Source: Bin5 sp965204705
GTDB taxonomy: Bacteria > Chloroflexota > Anaerolineae > Caldilineales > Caldilineaceae
Reading direction: 5' to 3'
Length of the DNA stretch: 64,000 bases
NCBI GenBank assembly: GCA_965204705.1
Contig: OZ242006.1
Location: forward strand, 806,001-870,000
Below the pieces are notes generated by a model. It did not search any database, was not told the origin of the DNA, and was given only the letters and a program-made list of their open reading frames with translations. Shown piece by piece: positions 1-7,921 of this stretch (position 1 is the stretch's first letter; every line of letters starts with the position of its first letter). The translations under genes and the position numbers were made by a program.

Positions 1-105
1 TGCAGCCGGGGCCTCCGCGGCCGCAGGCTCTTCCGGGGCCCCGCACGCCGCCAGCAAGACAGCAAACAATAGCAGGAGTACCGTCACTCGATAAAGCAGT
101 TTCAT
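1..105 (-). CDS. Lipoprotein, likely ABC substrate-binding protein (5' fragment)
   Basis: Only the first 35 codons lie in the window; the gene runs off the left edge. The peptide starts MKLLYRV, continues as one hydrophobic run and reaches a lipobox LLAAC with the lipidated Cys at position 21, then an Ala/Glu/Pro linker (GAPEEPAAAEAPAA). There is no twin arginine, so Sec export is expected. A Shine-Dalgarno AAGGAG sits 6 nt before the ATG. The linker matches those of the substrate-binding proteins elsewhere in this window, and the gene lies downstream of a sugar-type importer ATPase on the same strand, so it may be that importer's binding protein. The substrate class cannot be read from this fragment. 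Confidence 0.7.
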   Translation of the reverse strand, partial: MKLLYRVTVLLLLFAVLLAACGAPEEPAAAEAPAA

Positions 106-400
106 GCTACGCTCCTTGGTTGAACTGTGATATTAAGTTGGAGGAACTGGCTTTGGAATCTGACAGTCCGCCTTCAGAGAAGACAGGCGGTGATACGTCA
201 AAAGTGGACAGTCGTTACTTCTGGTCACCGAATTTTGGTGGCTTGGAACTGCGGTACAAGACGCCCTGCTTGCAACAAGGAAGTCTCGCTGGGTACAACT
301 GTTGAAGGAGAGGGCGCGTTGAGGAGTGGGAGGAGAAAACCGGAGGAGAGGAGGAGGAAAGGGTCCTCACTCCCCGCTCCTCTCCCCTCGCTGCTCAAAC

Positions 401-1507
401 TTAGCCGGCCAGCGACAGTTCCGTCTTCGGATCGAAGATGTGCGCATTGGCCATATTGATCGCCAGCTCAATCTCGTCGCCCGTCGAAACCCGCACGCGG
501 GGGTCGACACGGGAGATGAACTGCTTGTCGTCCGGTGTCAGGCAGTAGAGGAAGATCTCATTGCCCATCAGCTCGGTTACGTCGACCGTTGCCATCATAT
601 CGGACTCGAGAATCTGCGGAGGCGCAAACTCTTTCGAGTGGATATCCTCGGGTCGGATGCCAAAGATCACCTCATTGCCTAGATGCTCTCGCCACTCCGT
701 CACCTTTTCTTCCGGCACATCCAGCCGGAAACCGCCCGCGTTGACCTCCATCTTGCCGTCGCTCTCGACCAGCGTGGCGTCGAAGAAGTTCATGCTCGGG
801 CTGCCGATGAAGCCGGCCACGAAAATGTTCGCAGGGTGGTCGTACAGGTTCTGCGGCGAGTCGACCTGCTGCAGGACCCCGTCCTTCATCACCGCGATGC
901 GGGAGGCCATCGTCATCGCCTCCACCTGGTCGTGGGTCACGTAGATAAAGGTCGTCGCTAGGCGCTGGTGCAGCTTCGAAATCTCTGCACGCGTCTGCAC
1001 GCGCAGCTTGGCGTCCAGGTTCGACAGCGGCTCGTCAAAGAGGAACACCGCCGGCTCACGCACGATCGCGCGGCCGACAGCCACGCGCTGTCGCTGGCCA
1101 CCGGAAAGCTGCTTCGGCTTGCGGTCGAGCAAATGCTCAATGCCCAGAATCCCGCCGGCCTCTTCTACACGCCTCTGAATCTCGTCCTTGGGCGTCTTGC
1201 GCAGCTTCAGGCCAAACGCCATGTTGTCATAGACGCTCATGTGCGGGTAGAGAGCGTAGCTCTGGAACACCATCGCGATGTCCCGGTCCTTCGGCGGCAC
1301 GTCGTTGACGATGCGGTCGCCGATCAGAATCTGCCCCTCTGTGATCTCCTCCAGCCCGGCCAGAAGGCGCAGGCTGGTCGTCTTGCCGCAGCCCGAGGGG
1401 CCGACAAAGACCAGGAACTCCTTGTCCTCGACGTGGATAGTCAAGTCGTTGACGGCCACGACGTCGCCGAAGCGCTTGTAGACATGTTCGTAGGTTACAC
1501 TTGCCAT
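401..1507 (-). CDS. MalK/UgpC-family ABC transporter ATP-binding protein
   Basis: Energising ATPase of a carbohydrate-type ABC importer (CUT1 family). In the 368-residue product the Walker A is GPSGCGKTT at residues 36-44, the signature LSGGQRQRVAVGRA lies near 135, Walker B is VFLFDEPLSNLDAKLR and the H-loop is VTHDQVEAM. The C-terminal third (GIRPEDI, then VTELMGNEIFLY) is the TOBE/OB regulatory region typical of MalK and UgpC, and the length is normal. Such ATPases often serve several permease pairs; no cognate permease is in the window, although a binding-protein gene starts 296 nt downstream. A Shine-Dalgarno AAAGGAG lies 12 nt before the ATG. The transported sugar or glycerophosphodiester is unknown. 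Confidence 0.93.
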   Translation of the reverse strand: MASVTYEHVYKRFGDVVAVNDLTIHVEDKEFLVFVGPSGCGKTTSLRLLAGLEEITEGQILIGDRIVNDVPPKDRDIAMVFQSYALYPHMSVYDNMAFGLKLRKTPKDEIQRRVEEAGGILGIEHLLDRKPKQLSGGQRQRVAVGRAIVREPAVFLFDEPLSNLDAKLRVQTRAEISKLHQRLATTFIYVTHDQVEAMTMASRIAVMKDGVLQQVDSPQNLYDHPANIFVAGFIGSPSMNFFDATLVESDGKMEVNAGGFRLDVPEEKVTEWREHLGNEVIFGIRPEDIHSKEFAPPQILESDMMATVDVTELMGNEIFLYCLTPDDKQFISRVDPRVRVSTGDEIELAINMANAHIFDPKTELSLAG

Positions 1508-2025
1508 TTTGTTTCTTTGCTCCTTTGGTGAAGATTAGGCCCACCTGCGTCACCGGAATCGGAGGCCGGCGAGCCGGATACACTCTCTACTCTGCGGCAG
1601 AACTGTTCGGTCGCGCAAACGGAGGCGAGCACAGCTTCCTTTCCGCCTGGCGGGACTCGTTGCCAAAACCGTCCACAAAGAGGAAAGCGTGACAATGATC
1701 TAAGGCGCCCAGATTCAGCGCAAGCCAAAGTGCTATTCAGGCGCGAAGCAACCACAGGTTGACGGAAGCTGCGCACCGCGGCACGCGACACGAACTTCAA
1801 ATAGCCGGATAAGAGTCAACGGCTGCCAGTTCACCGCACCGGCGGTCAGCAGCCGCAACCAAAAATAAGAACGTAGCGGACCGGCGCAGTATAGCACGCT
1901 CGACACGCGCAGGCAAATCACAAAAAATGAGGTAGTTACCCAGCCAGAATCAACTCATGACCACCCGCAACTTCACCATGAAACCCCACGCGGTAGCCAC
2001 GCCCCCGAACCCAATTGACCCCCAG

Positions 2026-2064
2026 CCACTGAGAACTGACCACTGATCACTGGCCACTGCAGTT
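2026..2064. repeat. Heptamer array (CCACTGA type), copy 1
   Basis: Five consecutive heptamers CCACTGA, GAACTGA, CCACTGA, TCACTGG, CCACTGC end in AGTT, which creates the palindrome ACTGCAGT. It is fused directly to the double-hairpin repeat that follows. Similar arrays recur in intergenic spacers across the window. Confidence 0.85.
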
Positions 2065-2123
2065 GTGCGGTCGGGCCTTCGGCCCTCCCTTGTGCGGGGG
2101 GATTCCCTCCGCAACGCCCCCCC
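2065..2123. repeat. Double-hairpin palindromic repeat, copy 1
   Basis: The repeat contains a small hairpin GGGCC-TTC-GGCCC and then a second stem TGCGGGGGG-ATT-CCCTCCGCA, followed by ACGCCCCCCC. Copies 2 (38996) and 3 (44409) are nearly identical. The organisation resembles REP/BIME-type dispersed repeats. On the minus strand all copies stay open and encode the same spurious peptide. Confidence 0.85.
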
Positions 2124-2219
2124 TACACCATGCCACGTTGGCGCCGCGTCGCCGGCGTACTGTCTATGCCGCCGGTCGCCCACCCACGCCGTGCCGCGAA
2201 GCCGTCCGCCGTGACCACG

Positions 2220-2244
2220 GTAGGGGCAGGCCTTGTGCCTGCCC
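2220..2244. repeat. CTTGTG-loop hairpin repeat, copy A
   Basis: GTAGGGGCAGG-CCTTGTG-CCTGCCC forms a perfect 7-bp stem (GGGCAGG/CCTGCCC). Other copies at 19978 and 47429 keep the GTAGGGGC lead and the CTTGT core but have different, mutually compensating stem bases. Confidence 0.75.
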
Positions 2245-2471
2245 ACTCTCACCCCCAAATTGGACTGCACTCGAAAATCAGGTAGTTACACACCCAGAAT
2301 GAATTCATGGCCACCCACATCTTCACAATGGGACCCCACGAAGTCACCGCTCCCCCGAACCCAATCGAACTCCAACCACCAACCACCAACTGACCACTGC
2401 AATTCGACTGACTACTAAAAACTAGCCAAAAATCTTGCCCATTACACGCCCGCTGTGGTACTTTCTGCTCT

Positions 2472-2912
2472 ATGGTCGCCCGACACCGATCCACACTAAC
2501 CCAGACATTCTCTACGATCCTGCTCGGCCTCGCCGCAGGTTCTTCGCCCCAAGCCCGCGACAACGGCCAGGTAATTGACAAAACCATCCGCCCGAACCCC
2601 GCGGACGGCGCCCAGACCGACGCCGACCCCGATGTCGACATTGCAGTCGACACCGCCCGCGAAGAGCCGTGGACCATCCTCGTCCATAATGACGACGTGA
2701 CCCCCTACCAATTTGTCATCGACACCCTCGGCAGCGTTTTCAGCCTGTCCTCTGAAATCGCCGAAACCGTCACCTGGGAGGCACACTCAAAAGGCGTCGC
2801 CCCCGTCTGCTCCCGCCCGAAGTCCGAGGCCAAACGGCTGATCAGCGACGCCCACACCCTGGCCCGCTCAGCCGGCTATCCCCTCACATTCTCGATGGAA
2901 CCGAAACCGTGA
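2472..2912 (+). CDS. clpS: ClpS-family adaptor of the Clp protease
   Basis: ClpS binds substrates with destabilising N-terminal residues and delivers them to ClpA/ClpC. The domain occupies about residues 64-146: WTILVHNDDVTPYQFVIDTL with the HNDD motif at 72-75, and the pocket histidine in EAHSKG at 105, followed by the basic helix and TFSMEP end of the fold. The domain is of normal size, but about 63 poorly conserved residues precede it and no good Shine-Dalgarno sits before this ATG. The true start is therefore uncertain, although no later in-frame ATG precedes the domain. The stop overlaps the next gene's GTG start (GTGA), so the two are probably translationally coupled. No clpA, clpC or clpP is nearby. 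Confidence 0.88.
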   Translation: MVARHRSTLTQTFSTILLGLAAGSSPQARDNGQVIDKTIRPNPADGAQTDADPDVDIAVDTAREEPWTILVHNDDVTPYQFVIDTLGSVFSLSSEIAETVTWEAHSKGVAPVCSRPKSEAKRLISDAHTLARSAGYPLTFSMEPKP

Positions 2913-3430
2913 CAGTCCACGACCCGCTCGCGCCCCATTCACACGAGCCCAATCCCCTGCCCCCGTCACCCGACGCCGAACTGTCCGTTCACCTACCGGA
3001 CGGCTCCGCGCACCGCATCACCCCGGCACTGCTGCGCAGTATCGACTTTGTCCCAGCCAACCGCTTGGCTAAGCACACACACAGCCCAAAACAGGTAACC
3101 GTGCCCAACTGCTACATCGTCTCCACCGGCCACGGCGTCTCCGGGCCCTTTTCCTTCACCGGCCTGCGCCTGCTCGACCTCGTCGACCTGCTTTGGACCG
3201 GCTGCTGGACGCAGGTGGAAGTGGTCAGCGCCGACGGCTTCGGTACCCGCGCACTGCGAACCGAGCTGTCCGAACCCACACAGCGGCCGGTCATTCTCGC
3301 CCACACGCTCGACGGCCTGCCTCTCTCCCGGGCCGACGGCCTCGTCCGCCTCATCGTTCCCAGCGAAACCGACGACGCCCTGCGGCAGGTCAAGTGGGTG
3401 GCGCACGTGCGCATAATTTCAGAACGTTAG
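2909..3430 (+). CDS. Small molybdopterin-binding (sulfite-oxidase-fold) domain protein
   Basis: A 173-residue protein. Its centre (VTVPNCYIVSTG, then GPFSFTGLRLLDLV) and end (PVILAHTLDGLPLSRADGLV, LIVPS, VKWVAHVRII) match the order of elements in the oxidoreductase molybdopterin-binding domain of the sulfite oxidase/YedY superfamily: the WTG-type loop, then the 'G.PL....G.P.R...P' segment, then the 'KW...I' strand. It is a stand-alone domain with no Tat signal and no dimerisation domain. Cys in NCYIV could correspond to the Mo-ligating Cys, but the surrounding motif is weak, so cofactor binding is uncertain. It starts with GTG overlapping the clpS stop. The function is unknown. Confidence 0.6.
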   Translation: MTVHDPLAPHSHEPNPLPPSPDAELSVHLPDGSAHRITPALLRSIDFVPANRLAKHTHSPKQVTVPNCYIVSTGHGVSGPFSFTGLRLLDLVDLLWTGCWTQVEVVSADGFGTRALRTELSEPTQRPVILAHTLDGLPLSRADGLVRLIVPSETDDALRQVKWVAHVRIISER

Positions 3431-3485
3431 CGGCTCCAATTCGCTCGCCCCATAGCTCTGGCTCCCACTTTCAGGAACTCCCACA

Positions 3486-5558
3486 ATGTCCACGACCCTG
3501 GTTGGAATCGATGTAGGCGGTACATTCACCGATTTCGTCCTGCTGCAAGACGGCCGCCTGCAGGTCCACAAAGAGGCGACCACGCCTGCCGACCAGAGCC
3601 AGGCGATCCTCACAGGGCTTACCCATCTTGGCATTACTGCCCCCTCAACAGGTGACGCGGCCCCCGACGCCGAGCTTGTGCACGGGACGACCATCGCCAC
3701 CAACGCCCTGCTGGAGCGGCGCGGCGCACGCACCGCCCTGCTCACCACCGCCGGTTTCGTCGACGTCATCGAGATCGGCCGCCAGAACCGGCCGCATCTC
3801 TACGATCTCCACCAGATCCGCCCCGATCCCCTGACACCCCCTGACCTGCGCTATGAAGCCGACGAACGGCTGGATACCGAGGGCAATGTGCTGACACCTC
3901 TGGACGAGGACGCGCTTTCACGCACCGCCGAGCAGTTGGTCGCGTCCGCGCCGGAGAGCCTCGCCGTCTGCTTCCTCTACAGCTTCCGCAATCCCCGCCA
4001 CGAACAGCGGGCCGCCGACATCTTGCGCCGTTCTTTGCCCGACCTCCCTATTTCTCTCAGCAGCGACATTCTTCCCGAGTACAGGGAGTATGAGCGCACC
4101 GCCACCACCGTCATCAACGCCTACCTCCTTCCTCTCGTGGGACGCTACCTGCAACGCCTCACCGGCAAGCTGGTCGACCTTCCCGTCCGCGTCATGCAGT
4201 CCAACGGCGGCGCCATCGGCACCACCCAGGCCGCGCGCGAACCCGCCCGCCTCGTCCTCAGCGGACCGGCAGGCGGTGTGGTCGGCGCCTTTCGACTGGC
4301 ACAGCTTGCCGGCGAAGAGGATAGCCCGCGTATCATCACCTTCGACATGGGCGGCACCAGCACCGACGTTGCCCTCTGTCCCGGCGTAGTCCCCCGCACC
4401 GCCGAAAGCGAAGTGGCCGGCCTTCCCCTGCGTCTGCCCGTAATCGACATCCATACCGTCGGCGCCGGCGGCGGCAGCCTGGCGCGCGTGGACGCCGGCG
4501 GCGGCCTGCGCGTCGGACCCGAAAGCGCCGGCGCAGTGCCCGGTCCAGTCTGCTACGCACGCGGCGGCGATCAACCCACCGTCACCGATGCCAATCTCGT
4601 CCTCGGACGCCTTGATGCCGGCCAGTTTCTCGGCGGCAGCGGCGCCATGCAACTCGACGTCGCCGCCGCAGAATCAGCCTTGGCCGACATGGGCGCCCAC
4701 CTGGGCGGGCTTTCCGTCCACGAGGCCGCCCTCGGCGTCATCCAGGTCGCCAATGCCCGCATGGAGCGCGCCCTGCGCCGCGTCTCAGTCGAACGCGGCT
4801 TCGACCCGCGCACCTTCACCCTCGTGCCCTTCGGCGGCGCCGGCCCCCTTCACGCCTGCGACCTGGCCGACGCCCTCGGCATTCCCCGCATCCTCCTGCC
4901 CCCCAGCCCCGGTGTTCTCAGCGCCCTCGGCCTCCTGATCGCCGACGTCGTCCACGAGTCCTCCCAGGCCCTCCTGGTCGAAGCGGACAGCCTGGCGCAG
5001 GAGCCTGCAACTATACTGGATAGCATCGCCGCTCTCGCAAAACGCGTGAGAGCCGTGCTGGCCGCCGAGGGAGTCGACGCCCCCGTGTTGGAAGCCTCTA
5101 TGGACCTGCGCTATCGTGGACAAAGCTACGAGCTCTCCGTCCCCCTCGACCTGGCTGCGTCGACCTCGGCCCAGGCCTCTCAGGCCGTGCAGCGTTCCAT
5201 TGACGCCTTCCACGCCGCCCACGAAGCCCGCTACGGTTACGCCATGCACTCCGAAACGGTCGAATCGGTCGCACTGCGTCTGCGCGGTACCGGGTCCGGC
5301 GCCAAGTTGACCATGCCGCAGGAACCCCTCAGCCCCCCCGACTCGGACACAGCACGCGTAGCCTCCAAACCGGTCTGGTTCGGCCCGGACGGCCCCGCCG
5401 AAACCCCCTGCTATGATCGCGTCCGCCTGCGCCCCGGCCACCGTCTCGATGGCCCTGCCATCGTCTACCAGTTCGACACCACCACCGTCGTCGCCCCCGG
5501 CTGGTCGGCCAGCGTCGACGAAAGTCACAACCTCTTGCTGGCGCGCGCCGCGGCCTGA
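3486..5558 (+). CDS. hyuA: Hydantoinase/oxoprolinase subunit A
   Basis: Subunit A of the ATP-dependent hydantoinase, oxoprolinase or acetone-carboxylase-type enzymes, which open cyclic amides such as N-methylhydantoin or 5-oxoproline with ATP. The 690-residue product has the N-terminal ASKHA phosphate loop GIDVGGTFTDF (residues 7-17), HGTTIATNALLER, the second phosphate loop TFDMGGTSTDVALC (about 285-298) and GGAGPLHACDLADALGIPRI near 440. Length and domain order are complete. The cytoplasmic partner, subunit B, is encoded at 6265. Exact substrate assignment from sequence alone is unsafe in this family. Confidence 0.93.
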   Translation: MSTTLVGIDVGGTFTDFVLLQDGRLQVHKEATTPADQSQAILTGLTHLGITAPSTGDAAPDAELVHGTTIATNALLERRGARTALLTTAGFVDVIEIGRQNRPHLYDLHQIRPDPLTPPDLRYEADERLDTEGNVLTPLDEDALSRTAEQLVASAPESLAVCFLYSFRNPRHEQRAADILRRSLPDLPISLSSDILPEYREYERTATTVINAYLLPLVGRYLQRLTGKLVDLPVRVMQSNGGAIGTTQAAREPARLVLSGPAGGVVGAFRLAQLAGEEDSPRIITFDMGGTSTDVALCPGVVPRTAESEVAGLPLRLPVIDIHTVGAGGGSLARVDAGGGLRVGPESAGAVPGPVCYARGGDQPTVTDANLVLGRLDAGQFLGGSGAMQLDVAAAESALADMGAHLGGLSVHEAALGVIQVANARMERALRRVSVERGFDPRTFTLVPFGGAGPLHACDLADALGIPRILLPPSPGVLSALGLLIADVVHESSQALLVEADSLAQEPATILDSIAALAKRVRAVLAAEGVDAPVLEASMDLRYRGQSYELSVPLDLAASTSAQASQAVQRSIDAFHAAHEARYGYAMHSETVESVALRLRGTGSGAKLTMPQEPLSPPDSDTARVASKPVWFGPDGPAETPCYDRVRLRPGHRLDGPAIVYQFDTTTVVAPGWSASVDESHNLLLARAAA

Positions 5559-5676
5559 AGCTGGTCTTGCGCTCCCGCTGTGTTATGATACATTTCGGAT
5601 GCCCTAAGGGGTTCTGTCAGGCAACTGAAAACTGGATTCTGGAATACCAACGAAATCTTCCTTGCGGAGTTGTACG

Positions 5677-6210
5677 ATGGTGACACTGACTTCCCAGCAA
5701 CGTCTTCTGCTCTTTCTGCTGCCGCTGATTGTGGCCGCCCTTCTCCTCTGGATCCCGGTTCGCGATGCACTGGAAGTCGGCCTGCCCGACGCCGAAATCT
5801 ACGCAGCCGACGTGCCCGAAGGCCACCACTGGGTCGCCTTCACCGTCCACGAAGATGACGTACACGCCACCAATGGGGCGATGCTTTCTCTCGTCCTCGA
5901 ATTCGAGACACTTGAAGGCAAGGTCGACGCAGCCAACCGCACTGTCCTCTTCGACCTGGAAGACGTAGAAGAAGTGCATGAGCTGACAGTCCTCTGGCCC
6001 GACGGCCGCCGGCAGAACTTCACCAACGTGGCGATCGGCGAACGGCACGAACTATCCTACCCAAAGACGATCAACGACGCTCTCTCCGCGCAGTGGGCCC
6101 TCCGCGGCGCCTTCTTCCGCTTCTGGGTCTGGACCGGCATCGCCGCTCTCCTCATCCTCTTCGGCCTCCGCGTCCTCTCCTGGGCCCAATCCCAAGAGAC
6201 TCACGCCTGA
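5677..6210 (+). CDS. Uncharacterised two-TM membrane protein
   Basis: The start chosen is the ATG at 5677, with GGAG 7 nt upstream; an in-frame TTG at 5662 would remove that site. The 177-residue product has an N-terminal membrane segment (LLLFLLPLIVAALLLWIPV), an extracytoplasmic stretch of about 110 mostly acidic residues with beta-strand character (WVAFTVHEDDVHA, LVLEFETLEGKVDAANRTVLFDLEDVEEVHEL), and a C-terminal segment (WVWTGIAALLILFGLRVLSW). No family is recognised. It sits between hyuA and hyuB on the same strand, about 120 nt after hyuA, so it may be co-transcribed with them. Confidence 0.7.
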   Translation: MVTLTSQQRLLLFLLPLIVAALLLWIPVRDALEVGLPDAEIYAADVPEGHHWVAFTVHEDDVHATNGAMLSLVLEFETLEGKVDAANRTVLFDLEDVEEVHELTVLWPDGRRQNFTNVAIGERHELSYPKTINDALSAQWALRGAFFRFWVWTGIAALLILFGLRVLSWAQSQETHA

Positions 6211-6224
6211 TTTCCAGCGTACAG

Positions 6225-6263
6225 TCACTGACCACTAGCCACTGACCACTGACCACTGCAGTC
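6225..6263. repeat. Heptamer array, copy abutting the hyuB start
   Basis: TCACTGA, CCACTAG, CCACTGA, CCACTGA, CCACTGC then AGTCC, ending one base before the hyuB ATG. It occupies the place where a Shine-Dalgarno would be expected, and none is visible. Confidence 0.85.
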
Positions 6264-6264
6264 C

Positions 6265-7908
6265 ATGGTTCCCGATCCCATCACTCTTGAGCTCTACCGC
6301 CATCGTTTCAGCGGCATCGCCGAGGAGACGGGGATCACCCTCCAGCGCACAAGTTATTCTCCCAATATCAAGGAACGCCTCGACTTCTCCTGCGCGTTCT
6401 TTGACGGTTCCGGGCGGCTTGTTGCCCAGGCCGCGCACATCCCGGCCCATCTCGGTGCAATGCCCGACAGCGTCGCCGCCGCCCTCGCCGTCTTCGACCA
6501 CTGGCAGCCCGGCGACGTCGTCGTCCTCAACGACCCCTACTTCGGCGGCTCCCACCTGCCCGACATAACCCTGGTCTCACCCGTCTTCCTGAATCAGGTC
6601 GACGACAAATACTCAGGAGCAAGTGACGCCACCAGAGCGGAAATTGCACTCTCCCGCACCTCGCCGTCCACGCCCCACTTCTTCGCCGCCAGCCGCGCCC
6701 ACCACGCCGACGTCGGCGGCATGTCGCCCGGTTCCCTGCCCCTCTCCACCGAGCTGTACCAGGAAGGCATCATCATCCCGCCCCTGAAACTCTACGAAGG
6801 CGGCGTGCTGGTGGAATCCCTGCTTGAGCTGATTCTGCGCAACGTCCGCACGCCCGACGAACGCCGCGGCGATCTGGCCGCGCAACGCGCCGCCCACGCC
6901 GTCGGCGACCGCCGCCTCCACGAGCTGGCCGCCCGTCACGGCAACGAAGAACTGCTGGCCTATGCCGGCCATCTGCAGGAATACAGCGAGCGCCTCACCC
7001 GCGCAGCCATTCGCGACTGGCCGCAAGGCAGCTACACCTTCGAGGATCCGATCGAGTCGGTTGTGGATGGGCACACAACGCCCGCGCCCATCCGCGTGAC
7101 CGCCGCCATCGATGGCGAGACGGTCACCTTTGACTTCAGCGGCACCTGCCCCAGCATCTACGGTTCCCTCAACGCCCCTCTCAGCGTTACCAGGTCGGCC
7201 TGCTACTACGTCGTCCGCTGCCTCGTGGGCGAGGATGTCCCGGTCAACGCCGGCTGCTTTGCCCCCGTCCGGGTAGACGCGCCGCCCGGATGCCTGGTGA
7301 ACGCCCGCCCGCCCGCTGCCGTCGCCGGCGGCAATGTCGAGACCTCCCAGCGTATCACCGACGCCGTATTCGGCGCGCTGGCCCAGGCCCTGCCCGACCG
7401 CGTCGCCGCGGCCGGCCAGGGCACCATGAACAACTGTACAATGGGGGGTGAAAATGCCGACGGCTCGCCCTGGACCTACTACGAGACGCTCGGCGGAGGC
7501 ATGGGCGCGCACCCGCAGGGGGACGGCTTCAGCGGCGCACACGTCCACATGAGCAACACGCTAAACACACCGGTCGAGGCCCTCGAAATGGCCTACCCGC
7601 TGCGCCTGACCCGCTATCACCTGCGCCGCGGCAGCGGCGGCGACGGCGCGCATCGCGGCGGCGACGGCATCGTGCGCGAATACGAAATCCTGCGGCCCAC
7701 GACCGCCACCATCCTCAGCGAACGCCGCGCCATCGCCCCTTGGGGTCTGGCCGGTGGCGCGCCGGCCGCGCCCGGTCGCAATCTCCTCATCGACACCGAC
7801 GGCTCCGAAGAAGAGCTCTCCTCCAAAGTCACCCGCCGCATGCAGCCCGGCCAGCGCCTGCGCATCGAAACCCCCGGCGGCGGCGGCTGGGGAGCAGCTT
7901 TGACCTGA
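6265..7908 (+). CDS. hyuB: Hydantoinase/oxoprolinase subunit B
   Basis: Partner of HyuA in ATP-dependent opening of cyclic amides. The 547-residue product starts MVPDPITLELYRHRFSGIAE and contains the family's typical ERLDFSCAFFD, VAQAAHIPAHLGAMPDSV, GDVVVLNDPYFGGSHLPDI, FFAASRAHHADVGGMSPGS, an NVETSQRI-type segment and the Gly-rich end RYHLRRGSGGDGAHRGGDGIVRE. Length is normal. The TPGGGGWG near the C terminus is also characteristic. A heptamer array occupies the 40 bases before the ATG and no Shine-Dalgarno is visible, so initiation may depend on readthrough from upstream genes or an atypical site. Confidence 0.93.
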   Translation: MVPDPITLELYRHRFSGIAEETGITLQRTSYSPNIKERLDFSCAFFDGSGRLVAQAAHIPAHLGAMPDSVAAALAVFDHWQPGDVVVLNDPYFGGSHLPDITLVSPVFLNQVDDKYSGASDATRAEIALSRTSPSTPHFFAASRAHHADVGGMSPGSLPLSTELYQEGIIIPPLKLYEGGVLVESLLELILRNVRTPDERRGDLAAQRAAHAVGDRRLHELAARHGNEELLAYAGHLQEYSERLTRAAIRDWPQGSYTFEDPIESVVDGHTTPAPIRVTAAIDGETVTFDFSGTCPSIYGSLNAPLSVTRSACYYVVRCLVGEDVPVNAGCFAPVRVDAPPGCLVNARPPAAVAGGNVETSQRITDAVFGALAQALPDRVAAAGQGTMNNCTMGGENADGSPWTYYETLGGGMGAHPQGDGFSGAHVHMSNTLNTPVEALEMAYPLRLTRYHLRRGSGGDGAHRGGDGIVREYEILRPTTATILSERRAIAPWGLAGGAPAAPGRNLLIDTDGSEEELSSKVTRRMQPGQRLRIETPGGGGWGAALT

Positions 7909-7921
7909 GCGGCGCGCCTTT

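Larger units (their letters stand above)
1926..2399. repeat. Imperfect direct repeat, two copies 350 bp apart
   Basis: Copy 1 (about 1926-2046) and copy 2 (about 2276-2399) share GGTAGTTAC, CCAGAAT, TCATG.CCACCC, CTTCAC.ATG, ACCCCACG and CCCCCGAACCCAAT in the same order at an exact 350-base offset. Each copy runs into a heptamer array ending in GACCACTGC. The sequence between the copies holds the double-hairpin repeat and the CTTGTG hairpin. It looks like a duplicated composite of repeats. No open frame is shared between the copies. Confidence 0.75.
1508..2471. other. Repeat-rich intergenic region
   Basis: No convincing gene is seen in these 964 bases between divergent genes. The left part must carry the promoter of the ATPase gene. 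The right part holds an imperfect direct duplication, two heptamer arrays (the second about 2376-2425), a double-hairpin repeat and a CTTGTG-loop hairpin, each listed or described separately. Confidence 0.75.

Noticed and set aside
2065..2123. Short conserved peptide gene (RGESPRTREGRRPDR) on the minus strand, recurring at 39.0 and 44.4 kb
   Set aside because: The peptide is the translation of the double-hairpin repeat; it has no start context and fuses to different flanking frames in each copy.
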